Assembly (NCBI GenBank): GCA_029259845.1
Contig: JAJDEI010000026.1
Span: 62,001-126,000 of the forward strand
Direction: 5' to 3'
Length of the DNA stretch: 64,000 nucleotides
Source of the DNA: Planctomycetaceae bacterium
GTDB taxonomy: Bacteria > Planctomycetota > Planctomycetia > Planctomycetales > Planctomycetaceae
Part shown: positions 1-7,961 of the stretch, one piece after another
How the letters are laid out: each line of letters starts with the position of its first letter
How positions within the stretch are numbered: the first letter of the stretch is position 1
Notes under the pieces: model-generated
Database searches by the model: none
Told to the model about the DNA's origin: nothing
Seen by the model: only the letters and a program-made list of their open reading frames with translations
Position numbers and translations under genes: made by a program

Positions 1-336
1 AGAATCGGGGACTTTGTCGCCGTGCTCAACGAAATCGCGGAGTACCCGGCGATTGTGTGGTGTGATCCGGGCGCGGACGCAACCGATGATTTGGTCCGCG
101 TGCAGTTTTGTGCGACGGACGGAGGGATGCCATTGAAGGTCAAAGCGATCTGCCTGCCGTTCGTCTATGTCGAGCCGCCTGTCGGCGCGACGCAGACGGT
201 CGATGTAAGGCGGAATCAGTTGGTCCGTTTGAAGAAACGCTACTCGAAGACCATCTGGAAGGACCTGCGCGTCAAGCGATCAAGGAAAAAGAGGACCGGA
301 AAAAAGAGGAGGAGCAAGAACTCGTCCGGAAGGTAG
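1..336 (+). CDS. C-terminal part of an unknown protein (5' end outside window)
   Basis: The reading frame is open from the first base of the window to a TAG at 334-336, so only the C-terminal 111 residues are visible. The first part is mixed hydrophobic and acidic (AIVWCDPGADATDDL). The last 40 residues are strongly basic, with runs such as KRSRKKRTGKKRRSK, which suggests a nucleic-acid or ribosome-contacting tail. I do not recognise the family. The stop codon lies inside the 5' acceptor strand of the tRNA-Ser gene, an overlap of 9 bases. A GTG at 22 could serve as a start, but no ribosome binding site can be judged so close to the edge. Confidence 0.5.
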   Translation, partial: RIGDFVAVLNEIAEYPAIVWCDPGADATDDLVRVQFCATDGGMPLKVKAICLPFVYVEPPVGATQTVDVRRNQLVRLKKRYSKTIWKDLRVKRSRKKRTGKKRRSKNSSGR

Positions 337-413
337 CCGGATACGGTTTGCCGGGCCGGTTTGCTAAACCGTGCGGCCTTCGGGTCTTGTGGGTTCGAAT
401 CCCCTGCCTTCCG
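328..413 (+). tRNA. tRNA-Ser (anticodon GCT)
   Basis: An 86-base class II tRNA can be folded by hand. The acceptor stem is GGAAGGT (328-334) with GCCTTCC (406-412) and discriminator G413, as expected for serine. The D stem is CCGG/CCGG (337-340, 351-354). The anticodon loop TTGCTAA (361-367) gives GCT at 363-365, decoding AGC/AGT. There is a long variable arm (GGCC, TTCG, GGTC) and a TTCGAAT T-loop. CCA is not encoded. Oddities are A instead of T at position 8 and one mismatch in the T stem, so a covariance-model score would be useful. Confidence 0.88.
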
Positions 414-571
414 CTGACGGGTGTTTTGCCCCTTCGCCAATCGCTCCCCCGATTCCGCCATCCGTCTCCATGAAAAAAAAGCGAGCCACCCTGCTTGCTG
501 AGATGCGGGCATGGCAGCGGGTTGCAACGGCTGCGTATAATGGGAGACCGACAGCCTGTGAGGAACCGACC

Positions 572-856
572 GTGGACAACCTGCCCGACCTTGAACTTCT
601 GGAAACCGTGCACTCGTTTCCGGGGCCGTATGTGTTCAAGGTCATTGGCTCAGCGGAGGGCAACTTCATTGGCCGGGTGGTCGCCGCCGTCCGCAGCGAG
701 TTGGCAGAGTCCGTCGAGCCGGCCTTCTCGTTCCGCAAGACAGCCGGCGAGCGTCACGTGTGCGTGACCATCGAGCCGCCGGTTGACGACGGCGAACATG
801 TTCTCGCCATCTACCGCCGCCTGCGCGACGTCGACGGACTCGTCATGCTGCTCTGA
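572..856 (+). CDS. DUF493 (YbeD-like) small protein
   Basis: A 94-residue protein of the DUF493/YbeD family, small ferredoxin-like-fold proteins of unknown, possibly regulatory, function. The family core is visible: HSFPGPYVFKVIG near residue 15, RVVAAVRSEL in the middle, and the C-terminal VLAIYRRLRDVDGLVMLL. The frame extends upstream to 371, but a GTG at 572 preceded by AGGA (561-564) matches the usual family length, so I chose that start. It follows the tRNA-Ser gene directly. The function in planctomycetes is not known. Confidence 0.85.
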   Translation: MDNLPDLELLETVHSFPGPYVFKVIGSAEGNFIGRVVAAVRSELAESVEPAFSFRKTAGERHVCVTIEPPVDDGEHVLAIYRRLRDVDGLVMLL

Positions 857-907
857 GCGAGGCACCCCGACGCAAAGCTCGCATCCCCTCCGAGCCCAGA
901 GCGTGTT

Positions 908-935
908 CAGATCCCTGGGCGTTAGCAACGCGTCA
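908..935 (+). repeat. R7 palindromic repeat fragment
   Basis: This is a copy of the motif GGGCGTTAGCAACG. Related copies lie at 21256-21278 and, as a full inverted pair, at 50845-50906. It sits directly upstream of the R8 element. Confidence 0.5.
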
Positions 936-938
936 ACG

Positions 939-1086
939 ACGGGTGGCGGGGGGGCACGGCAAGGTTGTCCGACCGTCGTGCTGCGTCGATCACGGGGGCG
1001 ATGAGGCCGTCGTGGAGATCGTTCGTCGCCCCCGGTTCGGATCGGGAATCATGGCCCCGCACCCCAACGAGCCCCCGCCACCCGTC
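939..1086. repeat. R8 MITE-like element, copy 1
   Basis: About 148 bp bounded by inverted ends: ACGGGTGGCGGGGG at 939-952 and CCCCCGCCACCCGT at 1072-1085. A second element of the same size and ends lies at 33100-33243. Both contain CACGGGGGC internally. The right end continues into two tandem copies of a 17-base unit built from GCCACCCGTCACCC (1077-1109). There is no coding potential. It lies between the DUF493 gene and the convergent small membrane protein gene. Confidence 0.7.
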
Positions 1087-1115
1087 ACCCGTCGCCACCC
1101 GTCACCCGTGGTCGC

Positions 1116-1358
1116 TCATCTGCGAGCCGGCATTGGCCCTTTGCGCCCAAGGAGCAACTCGACGCCAACGAACAGAATGACGATGACCGGCATCAACGCC
1201 AACAGGGCGACCGAGAGGCACACGCCGGCCAACAGCATCGGAAGCTGAATGGCTCCGGACAGCGCTCGGGACAACAGGGAGCAGTTAGGTGAGGTACGCG
1301 GCATCAGCAGGCCCCACCAGGAGGGATGCGAATTCTTGGGTGTTGTCGGATCGCTCAT
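1116..1358 (-). CDS. Small membrane protein, unknown
   Basis: An 80-residue protein starting MSDPTTPKNS. One long hydrophobic stretch (about residues 41-71, AIQLPMLLAG followed by SVALLALMPVIVILFVGVEL) could form one or two membrane helices, and a short basic tail (GRKGPMPARR) follows. The frame extends upstream to 1424, but the ATG at 1358 is the first that gives a conventional polar N-terminus. No convincing Shine-Dalgarno site is seen. It is convergent with the DUF493 gene across the R7/R8 repeats. The family is not recognised, and the gene is only moderately supported. Confidence 0.5.
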   Translation of the reverse strand: MSDPTTPKNSHPSWWGLLMPRTSPNCSLLSRALSGAIQLPMLLAGVCLSVALLALMPVIVILFVGVELLLGRKGPMPARR

Positions 1359-1856
1359 GTTGTCGCGTGAAGACGCATGTCGTTGCGTGAAGACGTTGGA
1401 AACAGGGACCCCGCAAGTATACACAATGACTCAGACGAATGCCGACAGATTCCCGGTTTTCACGCGAATGGCGAGCGGGGGGCAACTTCCCGATGGACAC
1501 GAGCCACGCCCCCAACCAGTCTCCACCTCTCTGTGGCCATTGCGATCAACCGGGATGGCAGAAAGTGCAGGACGCATCGGGGGGCCCCCTCCCACTCGCC
1601 ACGACGCATCCGCATTGACGGCCCTTCCCTTGCAGCAGTCCCTTGGGGCGCACTCAGTTTGGATTGCGAGTCTGGGCAAAGCAGTGCGAAAGCCGTTTTC
1701 TGCGTCGAACTCGGAAGGCCAAGCAGTGGCACCGAAATCCGCGCGTGCGCCCAGTCCCTTGTGAGTTTCATCCGATTGCTGGCGTTCAGGCGGCACGACT
1801 CGCTAGAATGCGGCGTCGGCCCGGCATCGGTCGGGTTGGGTGTTGAAGGGAATCTG
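1359..1856. other. Gene-free stretch holding repeat R9 copy A
   Basis: No convincing gene lies in these 498 bases. Open frames here lack coding character and overlap each other. The only recognisable content is the R9 dispersed repeat at 1679-1748. The 3' end provides the leader of the PP2C gene. Confidence 0.6.
1679..1748 (+). repeat. R9 dispersed repeat, copy A
   Basis: A 70-bp segment beginning AAGCAGTGCGAAAGCCG and ending CCGAAATCCGCGCGTGC. It recurs in inverted orientation at 52966-53035 with about 90 percent identity by eye. The centre of the partner copy is a perfect 22-bp palindrome (53001-53022), which is degenerate here. Flanking bases 1662-1680 also resemble 53097-53123. Confidence 0.8.
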
Positions 1857-2744
1857 ATGGCCACACCAGCCACGCTCAATCCGGACCGGCCCAGACCCCC
1901 CCCCCCGTCGGTTTCGCAGGCTCAGTTGGTCTCGCAGCAAGAGTGGGGCGAGCCATCGGTGTGTGACCTCGCCGATGGCCACGCGGTCGTATTCTCCGCA
2001 CGTGCCCCGGACAAACTCAGCCCCAACGAAGACGCGGCTGCGGTCATTCCGGTCGATGAACGCTGCGGTGTGCTTGTTGTGGCCGACGGACTGGGCGGTG
2101 AGCGCGCCGGTCACGAAGCCTCGGCGCTGGCCGTGCGGACGCTCGCCGAAGCGGTCCTGGGGGCCGATGCCGATGCGACCCGGTTGCGGTCCGCCATTCT
2201 GGACGGGATCGAAACCGCCAACCGCATGATTTGCGAGATGGGCATCGGGGCGGCGACAACCATTGCCGTCGTCGAAATCAGCGACCGGCATGTCCGACCG
2301 TACCACGTGGGCGACTCCATGATCCTCCAGGTGGGCGGACTCGGGAAAGTCAAACTGCAAACGGTTTCCCATTCCCCCGTGGCAATGGCCGTCGAATCGG
2401 GCCTGCTGGATGCGGCCGAGGCGATGCATCACGACGAGCGGCATGTCGTCTCTAACGTCGTCGGCAGTGCGAGCATGCGAATCGAAATCGGCCCGCCCCT
2501 CAAAATTGCACCACGCGATACGGTGCTCCTCGCCAGCGACGGCTTGAGCGACAACCTGCATTTGAACGAGATCGTCCCCACGATTCGCAAGGGCCGCCAA
2601 AAAGAGTCAACCGAACGTCTGGTGGCAGCGGCCATCAACCGCATGCGGCATCCCATAGACGGTGCTCCCCATAAACCGGACGATCTGACAGTGATCACCT
2701 ACCGGCGGTACCGGCAGCGGCCGACGCATGACCCCCGGAACTGA
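1857..2744 (+). CDS. PP2C-family protein serine/threonine phosphatase
   Basis: A 295-residue PP2C (PPM) metal-dependent phosphatase, expected to remove phosphate from Ser/Thr in the cytoplasm and so oppose Hanks-type kinases such as the one at 28826-30994. The signature blocks are present in order: NEDA (57-60), VADGLGGERAGHEAS (75-89), GAATT (131-135), HVGDSMILQ (150-158), LLASDGLSDNL, and a final PDDLTVI. The metal-binding aspartates of VADG, SDG and DDL are therefore intact. The N-terminus is proline-rich (RPRPPPPS). The ATG at 1857 was chosen for GAAGGG six bases upstream; the open frame continues upstream but only through repeat sequence. It stands alone, with no kinase adjacent. Confidence 0.93.
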   Translation: MATPATLNPDRPRPPPPSVSQAQLVSQQEWGEPSVCDLADGHAVVFSARAPDKLSPNEDAAAVIPVDERCGVLVVADGLGGERAGHEASALAVRTLAEAVLGADADATRLRSAILDGIETANRMICEMGIGAATTIAVVEISDRHVRPYHVGDSMILQVGGLGKVKLQTVSHSPVAMAVESGLLDAAEAMHHDERHVVSNVVGSASMRIEIGPPLKIAPRDTVLLASDGLSDNLHLNEIVPTIRKGRQKESTERLVAAAINRMRHPIDGAPHKPDDLTVITYRRYRQRPTHDPRN

Positions 2745-2913
2745 AGCTCCGCTGCGTGTCGTGCGTTCACGGAGGCGATGTCTCGCGCAACGAGCCTGCT
2801 GCGTCGTTGACGTCCGAGGGGTCGATTCGGATCGCTTTTTGAGTACGATGTCCGCAGACGGCTTCGTACAATCGACCTGCAAGCGAATTCCGCTGAACGA
2901 GTTCCTCATCGCT

Positions 2914-2929
2914 GCGGAGCTTGCTCCGC
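2914..2929. repeat. Short hairpin
   Basis: A perfect 7-bp stem, GCGGAGC TT GCTCCGC, in the gap between the PP2C and dipeptidase genes. A looser inverted partner (GCAGCGCGGCGAGCAAGCTC) lies near 2957. It may act as a terminator for the PP2C gene, but there is no T-tract. Confidence 0.4.
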
Positions 2930-3026
2930 TCATGTCGATCACGCGCAGACCGTGTCCGCAGCGCGGCGAGCAAGCTCGGCGGCTAAAGGTTCTCCCTCTA
3001 ACCACCATCCACTGAGATTGGCCATC

Positions 3027-4181
3027 ATGAACAACACCCCGTTGATCTTCGACATGCATCTCGATCTGGCGATGAACGCCCAATTGTGGAACCGCGACCT
3101 GCGCTGGTCCCAGGAGCGGATTCGGCGTTGGGAACATATCCAGACCGCAGCGACCAAGTCGAAGGATAAGGTCGACCGGGGCAACAACACGGTTTGCTTT
3201 CCGGAGATGCGCCGTGGGCGGATCGGCCTGTGTGTGGCGACGCAGATCGGACGGCATTCGTCTTACTTTCACAAGCTGCCCGGTTGGAATTCGCCCGAAC
3301 AGGCCTGGGCCGGCACGCAGGGGCAACTCGCCTGGTACCGCCTGATGGAAGAGGCGGGCGAGCTAAAACAAATCCGCAACAAGGCGGAACTCGACGCTCA
3401 TCTTGACCTGTGGCTCGGTGCCCCGCCGGTTGACGAGACTCTCTCCTGGACGAGTTCAAGACCGACGAATTCAACGCCGCAGCCGGAATCGCTGCCGATC
3501 GGTTACATCCTCAGCTTGGAGGGGGCCGACTCTCTGGTCTCGCTCGATTTTCTGGAACGCAGCTACAACGATGGCCTGCGCGCACTCGGCCTGTCACACT
3601 ACGGCCCCGGCCGCTATGCCCACGGGACCGATGCCACCGGACCCTTGCCGCCAGAGGGCAAGGAACTCCTCCGGGAAATGCAGCGGCTGGGCATCATCCT
3701 CGATGTGACGCACCTGTGTGACGAATGCTTCTGGGATGCGCTCGATTGCTATCAGGGGCCGCTGTGGGCCAGCCATCAAAATTGCCGCAAGCTGGCGCCG
3801 TGGAACCGGCAGTTCGCCGACGACCAAATCAAGGCGGTCATCGAGCGCGGCGGCATCCTCGGCATGGCGTTCGACGCCATCATGATGGTCCCCGGCTGGG
3901 TCCACAGACAGAGCCGCCCCGAGGACTTTCAACTGCGCATCGAACGCATCTGTGAGCACATCGACCACATTTGCCAACTCGCCGGAAGCGCAAAGCATGT
4001 CGCCATCGGCACGGACCTCGACGGCGGGTTCGGCACCGAGCAGACGCCGATGGACCTGGATTCAATCGCCGATCTCCAGACGTTGCCGGCCTTACTCCGC
4101 GACCGCGGCTATTCCGACAACGACATCGCCGGCATCATGTGGAGCAACACGGTCGAATTCTTGCGACGAACCTGGGAGTAG
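3027..4181 (+). CDS. Membrane (renal-type) dipeptidase, peptidase family M19
   Basis: A 384-residue zinc dipeptidase of the M19 family, which hydrolyses dipeptides and some D-amino-acid or beta-lactam-like peptides. Family marks are the N-terminal HLDLAM (HxD metal ligands at 11-13), SLEGAD with the bridging glutamate, DVTHLCDECFW and WASHQNCR giving later histidine ligands, and GTDLDGGFG near residue 327. There is no signal peptide, so the enzyme is probably cytoplasmic. The ATG at 3027 puts the HxD motif at the usual position; the ribosome binding site is weak. Two further hydrolase/transport genes, M81 and MFS, follow on the same strand after a 397-base gap, so a shared role in peptide catabolism is possible but unproved. 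Confidence 0.92.
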   Translation: MNNTPLIFDMHLDLAMNAQLWNRDLRWSQERIRRWEHIQTAATKSKDKVDRGNNTVCFPEMRRGRIGLCVATQIGRHSSYFHKLPGWNSPEQAWAGTQGQLAWYRLMEEAGELKQIRNKAELDAHLDLWLGAPPVDETLSWTSSRPTNSTPQPESLPIGYILSLEGADSLVSLDFLERSYNDGLRALGLSHYGPGRYAHGTDATGPLPPEGKELLREMQRLGIILDVTHLCDECFWDALDCYQGPLWASHQNCRKLAPWNRQFADDQIKAVIERGGILGMAFDAIMMVPGWVHRQSRPEDFQLRIERICEHIDHICQLAGSAKHVAIGTDLDGGFGTEQTPMDLDSIADLQTLPALLRDRGYSDNDIAGIMWSNTVEFLRRTWE

Positions 4182-4340
4182 CATGTAGAGTGTGTGGAGT
4201 ACGCGTTCCCTCGGCGCGGTGCGTTCAGCAAGCCGTCCGGCGAAGATGCAGCACACGACGACCAGACCGCGTGAAACGGGGACGTAACACTCCCCCGTAA
4301 ACGTCGTCGGACTAATTACTGGCGCCGGCTCATTGTTTCA

Positions 4341-4465
4341 TAATCTTAGTCTTACTCGTAATCTTAATCTCTGGCTGAACAGCGAATGATCTGATCCTCA
4401 ATACGATTGCAGGAGTCCAGATGAAGAACAAAAGTATGATTAGGACCAAGATTAAGATTAAGAGG
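4341..4465. repeat. R12 AT-rich hexamer repeat with inverted arms
   Basis: Left arm 4341-4372 is built of hexamers such as AATCTT, AGTCTT, ACTCGT, AATCTT. Right arm 4438-4465 is the inverted version, with AGATTA repeated. The block is conspicuously AT-rich against the surrounding GC-rich DNA. It fills most of the gap between the dipeptidase and M81 genes, and nothing else is seen in 4182-4578. Confidence 0.7.
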
Positions 4466-4578
4466 AGTCAGCGGCTCGACTGCGTAGAACGACAGAGAGT
4501 GTTCGGGCGACGCTGATTCGGACTTTCTGCACGCGCCCGACGACAGACTTGGCACGATACGCCAACGGAAATCAGCCC

Positions 4579-6081
4579 ATGAAACTGGCCAGCGGCGGGA
4601 TTCAACACGAGACGAACACGTTCGCGCCCACGTTGGCGACGATCGACGATTTCGTGCGGGACAGTAATTGCGGGGCGGACCTGGATGGCGGGTCTGTCGT
4701 GTTTGAACGGTTTCGCGGGACCGGCACGATTCATGGCGGATACATTGCGGCTGCGGAGGCTGAGGGCTTTGAGCTAGTTCCGCTCTTGTGCGCCAAAGCG
4801 CAGCCCTCTGGAGTGGTTGGCCAGGGCTGCTTCGATGAGATGCTCGGGCGGTTTCTCGATCGTCTGAAAGATGCCCTCCCGGTTGACGGCGTATTGCTCG
4901 ACCTGCATGGTGCGATGGTCACCGAACGGCACGACGATGCCGAAGGCGCGCTCATTGCCGCCGTGCGGGAAGTGACCGGCGACGAGTTGCCGATTGTGGT
5001 CACGCTGGACCTGCATGCGAACATCACGGAGCGAATGGCGCGGCTGTCGAACGTGATCATCGGATTTGATACTTACCCGCACGTCGACATGCAGGAGCGC
5101 GGCACGGAGGCCGCGCGACTGTTGGCTCGCATCGTGCGGGGCGAGGTGAAACCGGTTCAGCAGTACCGGCAACTGCCGCTGCTCACCATGCCCCCCATGC
5201 AGTGCACGTTGCGTGAGCCGATGCAGTCGCTCATGCGGCGAGTCCACGCGTTGGAGCAGGAGCCGGGTGTGCTCACTGCGACCGTTTCGATGGGGTTTCC
5301 CTTTGCGGACATCCCCGACGCCGGCGTCTCGGTCCTCGTCACCACAGACAACGACGCCGCGCTGGTGGCGCGCAAGGCGGACGAACTGGCAAAACTGGTG
5401 TGGAGCCTCAAAGACGACCTGCAGCCGCAGTTGACGACGATCGAAAGAGTGATCGATTCGGTGCGGGCGCATCCCGATCGCGGACCGGTCATTTTTGCTG
5501 ACGGTTCGGACAATCCGGGCGGAGGTGCTCCGTGCGATGGAACGGTCGCATTGGCTGCACTCATTGAAGCGGGGCTTTCCGGAGCGGTGGTCGGCGTGCT
5601 CTACGATCCGGAAACGGCGTCTCAGGCCCATGCGGCGGGCGTCGGCTCCACGATCCGTGTGCGGCTGGGAGGCAAAACGGACGACCGTCATGGGGCGCCG
5701 GTCGAAGCGGATGCGGAAGTCCGGCATCTGTGTGACGGCCGGTTTACGTATCGCGGGCCGATGATGCAGGGCGTCGAAGACTGTCTCGGTCCGACAGCGA
5801 CGCTGGTGATCGGCGGCGTGGACGTCGTCGTGTCGTCGGTGCGGCGGCAATGTCTGGACGCGGAGATGCTGCGAGTGGCGGGGATCGATCCGACGAGCCG
5901 CCGGCTGATCGTGGTGAAAAGTGCGGTGCACTTTCGGGCCGACTTCGGGCCGATGGCGGCTGCGATCTTCGACGGCGACACGCCGGGAGTCCATCGTCCG
6001 GACTTTTCCGGCTTCGATTACCGGAAACTCCGCCATCCGATCTATCCTCTCGATCCGGACACAACCTGGCAGCCGGCATGA
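4579..6081 (+). CDS. M81-family metallopeptidase (MlrC/microcystinase-like)
   Basis: A 500-residue protein of the M81 (MlrC) family, whose founding member degrades linearised microcystin peptides. Many relatives are of unknown substrate. The N-terminal motif GGIQHETNTFAP (residues 6-17) carries the expected metal ligands. LLDLHGAMVTE, VTLDLHANIT and GFDTYPHVDMQERG supply further conserved His and Asp positions. The C-terminal half contains the family block DGSDNPGGGAPCDGT. The ATG at 4579, after GGAAA, gives a standard N-terminus; a start at 4549 is possible. The TGA stop overlaps the ATG of the downstream MFS gene (ATGA), implying translational coupling. No signal peptide is visible. Confidence 0.9.
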   Translation: MKLASGGIQHETNTFAPTLATIDDFVRDSNCGADLDGGSVVFERFRGTGTIHGGYIAAAEAEGFELVPLLCAKAQPSGVVGQGCFDEMLGRFLDRLKDALPVDGVLLDLHGAMVTERHDDAEGALIAAVREVTGDELPIVVTLDLHANITERMARLSNVIIGFDTYPHVDMQERGTEAARLLARIVRGEVKPVQQYRQLPLLTMPPMQCTLREPMQSLMRRVHALEQEPGVLTATVSMGFPFADIPDAGVSVLVTTDNDAALVARKADELAKLVWSLKDDLQPQLTTIERVIDSVRAHPDRGPVIFADGSDNPGGGAPCDGTVALAALIEAGLSGAVVGVLYDPETASQAHAAGVGSTIRVRLGGKTDDRHGAPVEADAEVRHLCDGRFTYRGPMMQGVEDCLGPTATLVIGGVDVVVSSVRRQCLDAEMLRVAGIDPTSRRLIVVKSAVHFRADFGPMAAAIFDGDTPGVHRPDFSGFDYRKLRHPIYPLDPDTTWQPA

Positions 6082-7961
6082 ACAACAGCGACCGACCGAC
6101 ACGAGTGCGGCATGGCGTGATCGCCGCAGCGTCGTTGATGTCGCTTCTGTTGTATCTGGATCGGATTTGCATCTCTTTTGCAGAGCAGTACGTCCAGGAA
6201 GACCTCAGTTTGTCCAACGCTCAGGTCGGCTGGGTGCTGAGTGCGTTTTTTGTGACGTACGCTCTGGGGCAGGTGCCGGCAGGTTGGCTGACGGACCGCT
6301 TCGGTTCACGGATCATGTTGACGGCCTACGTGCTGATGTGGTCGTTGTTCACCGGACTGACCGGCGGGGTCTCCGCGTTCGCCGCCCTGTTGGTGTTGCG
6401 GCTCGGGTTCGGCTTCAGCCAGGCGGGAGCCTACCCGACGGCGTCGAGCATCGTCAGCAAGTGGGTTCCGTTTCACCGCCGCGGCACGGCCAGCGGGTTC
6501 ATCGCGCTGGGAGGCCGCGTGGGCGGGTTTCTCGCGCTGTTCGCCAGTGGTCACATGATCGTCTGGCTGACACCCGCCGACATCGAGATAGCCTTGCAGC
6601 CGTCCGATCTTCTGAACGCACCGCGGCTCTGCTTTGAGCTGAGTGAAACACCGGAGCGTGAAACATCGTATGCGGAGACGTCAGGCCCAGTGACAACGGA
6701 TGCAGTGACAATGGGCGCAGAGACAACGGGCGCAGAGACACCGACGAGTCGCTTGCGCAGAAAATGCTTTGAGCACTTTACGGCTGAGCATCGCGAGATC
6801 GTCAAGCGGCATGGGGCGGCGTACGCGGCAGCCTTGTCTCAGCAGCAGCGGAAGAAGAGGGGCGAACAGAGTGAAAGAGTCGTCGCCGCGTTTCCTCCCG
6901 CCGACGCATCGATGCTCGTCGACGAGCTGAACGCTCTGATCCATTCCCGCGGGTTCTTTGTGGCGGAGGACATCAACGGCGTTTCGGTCGAACGGGAAGC
7001 GGCCCGGCTGATGCGTCGGTCGCCGACGAATCTGACCGACCAACAGGCGGGACGGCTCAACCGATTGGTGATCGAAGGACTGTTTCCCAACGGCGTGAAG
7101 AAGCTGTACGTCGCCGGTTGGCGTCCCATGATGGTCGTGTATGGGTCGCTGGGCATCGTCGTCGCCGCGCTTATCTGGTGGAGCTGTCACACAACACCGG
7201 ACGAACATCCGCAAGCCAACGCGGCGGAGGTCGCGCTGATCCGGGGGGATCGTCCCGGTGGACAGTCACACGACGGCAAAGTGGCCGGCGTACCATTGGG
7301 GCCGCTGATGCGCAGCATGAGCATGTGGTGTTCCTGCTTGTCCCAGTGGTTCACGAACATCGGTTGGGTGTTTCTGATCACCTGGGCGCCTCGATATCTG
7401 GCCAACGTGCATCACGTGCCGACGGAACAACGCGCTTTGCTCGTTTCGATTCCGCCTTTGGTCGGATGGATGGGCATGCTGTCCGGGGGATCGATGACCG
7501 ACTTCGCCGTCCGCAGGCTGGGCCTGCGCTGGGGGCGAGTGCTGCCAATTTCGCTGTCGCGCTGGGTCGCCATGTTCGCCTATCTCGGCTGCCTGTTTGA
7601 ACCAAACGCCCTGCTGGCGGTAGCACTGTTTTCGGTCGTCGCCTTTGCCACCGATTTCGGCACACCCTCCGCGTGGGCGTTTACGCAGGATGTGGGCGGC
7701 CGTTACGTGGGGTCGGTGCTCGGCTGGGGCAACATGTGGGGCAACCTGGGAGCCGCCGTCACGCCGCCGCTGTTAATCTGGATCGTCGGCGAGACGGCGA
7801 ACTGGGACAACGCGTTCCTCACCTGCGCGGGGGCGTTCCTGTTAGCGGGGTTTTTCTCGCTAGGAATCAACGCGACGATTCCCATCGTGCCGGAAGATGG
7901 AGGCGATGCGGACAAACCGGCGATCATTCCCCATCGCGGAAGCGGAACGGCTCGCCGGTGA
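6078..7961 (+). CDS. MFS transporter with a large repeat-containing insert
   Basis: A 627-residue major facilitator superfamily transporter, probably of the anion:cation symporter (ACS) type. TM1-TM5 run from residue 12 to about 165 ([40 protein letters not shown]). TM6 begins at [15 protein letters not shown] near residue 350, and the C-terminal half follows normally. Between TM5 and TM6 lie about 180 extra residues, beginning with seven tandem pentapeptides (residues 190-224, pattern E/V-T-x-x-A) and continuing as a helical charged region. Typical family members are 400-450 residues long. It overlaps the M81 gene by ATGA, suggesting uptake of a substrate processed by that enzyme. Its 3' end overlaps the convergent rodA-like gene by 38 bp. 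Confidence 0.88.
   Translation: MNNSDRPTRVRHGVIAAASLMSLLLYLDRICISFAEQYVQEDLSLSNAQVGWVLSAFFVTYALGQVPAGWLTDRFGSRIMLTAYVLMWSLFTGLTGGVSAFAALLVLRLGFGFSQAGAYPTASSIVSKWVPFHRRGTASGFIALGGRVGGFLALFASGHMIVWLTPADIEIALQPSDLLNAPRLCFELSETPERETSYAETSGPVTTDAVTMGAETTGAETPTSRLRRKCFEHFTAEHREIVKRHGAAYAAALSQQQRKKRGEQSERVVAAFPPADASMLVDELNALIHSRGFFVAEDINGVSVEREAARLMRRSPTNLTDQQAGRLNRLVIEGLFPNGVKKLYVAGWRPMMVVYGSLGIVVAALIWWSCHTTPDEHPQANAAEVALIRGDRPGGQSHDGKVAGVPLGPLMRSMSMWCSCLSQWFTNIGWVFLITWAPRYLANVHHVPTEQRALLVSIPPLVGWMGMLSGGSMTDFAVRRLGLRWGRVLPISLSRWVAMFAYLGCLFEPNALLAVALFSVVAFATDFGTPSAWAFTQDVGGRYVGSVLGWGNMWGNLGAAVTPPLLIWIVGETANWDNAFLTCAGAFLLAGFFSLGINATIPIVPEDGGDADKPAIIPHRGSGTARR
6645..6749 (+). repeat. Seven 15-bp tandem repeats inside the MFS gene
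   Basis: Seven consecutive 15-base units encode [30 protein letters not shown] and ETPTS. The unit is in frame, so gain or loss of copies would keep the transporter readable. Confidence 0.88.

Noticed and set aside
939-1109. A structured RNA or riboswitch in the DUF493 downstream region
   Set aside because: The inverted ends and second copy at 33100-33243 fit a dispersed element better, and no gene start follows in the right orientation.
1377-1856. A 160-residue N-terminal extension of the PP2C protein
   Set aside because: The extension lies over repeat R9, lacks conserved sequence, and a good ribosome binding site precedes ATG 1857.
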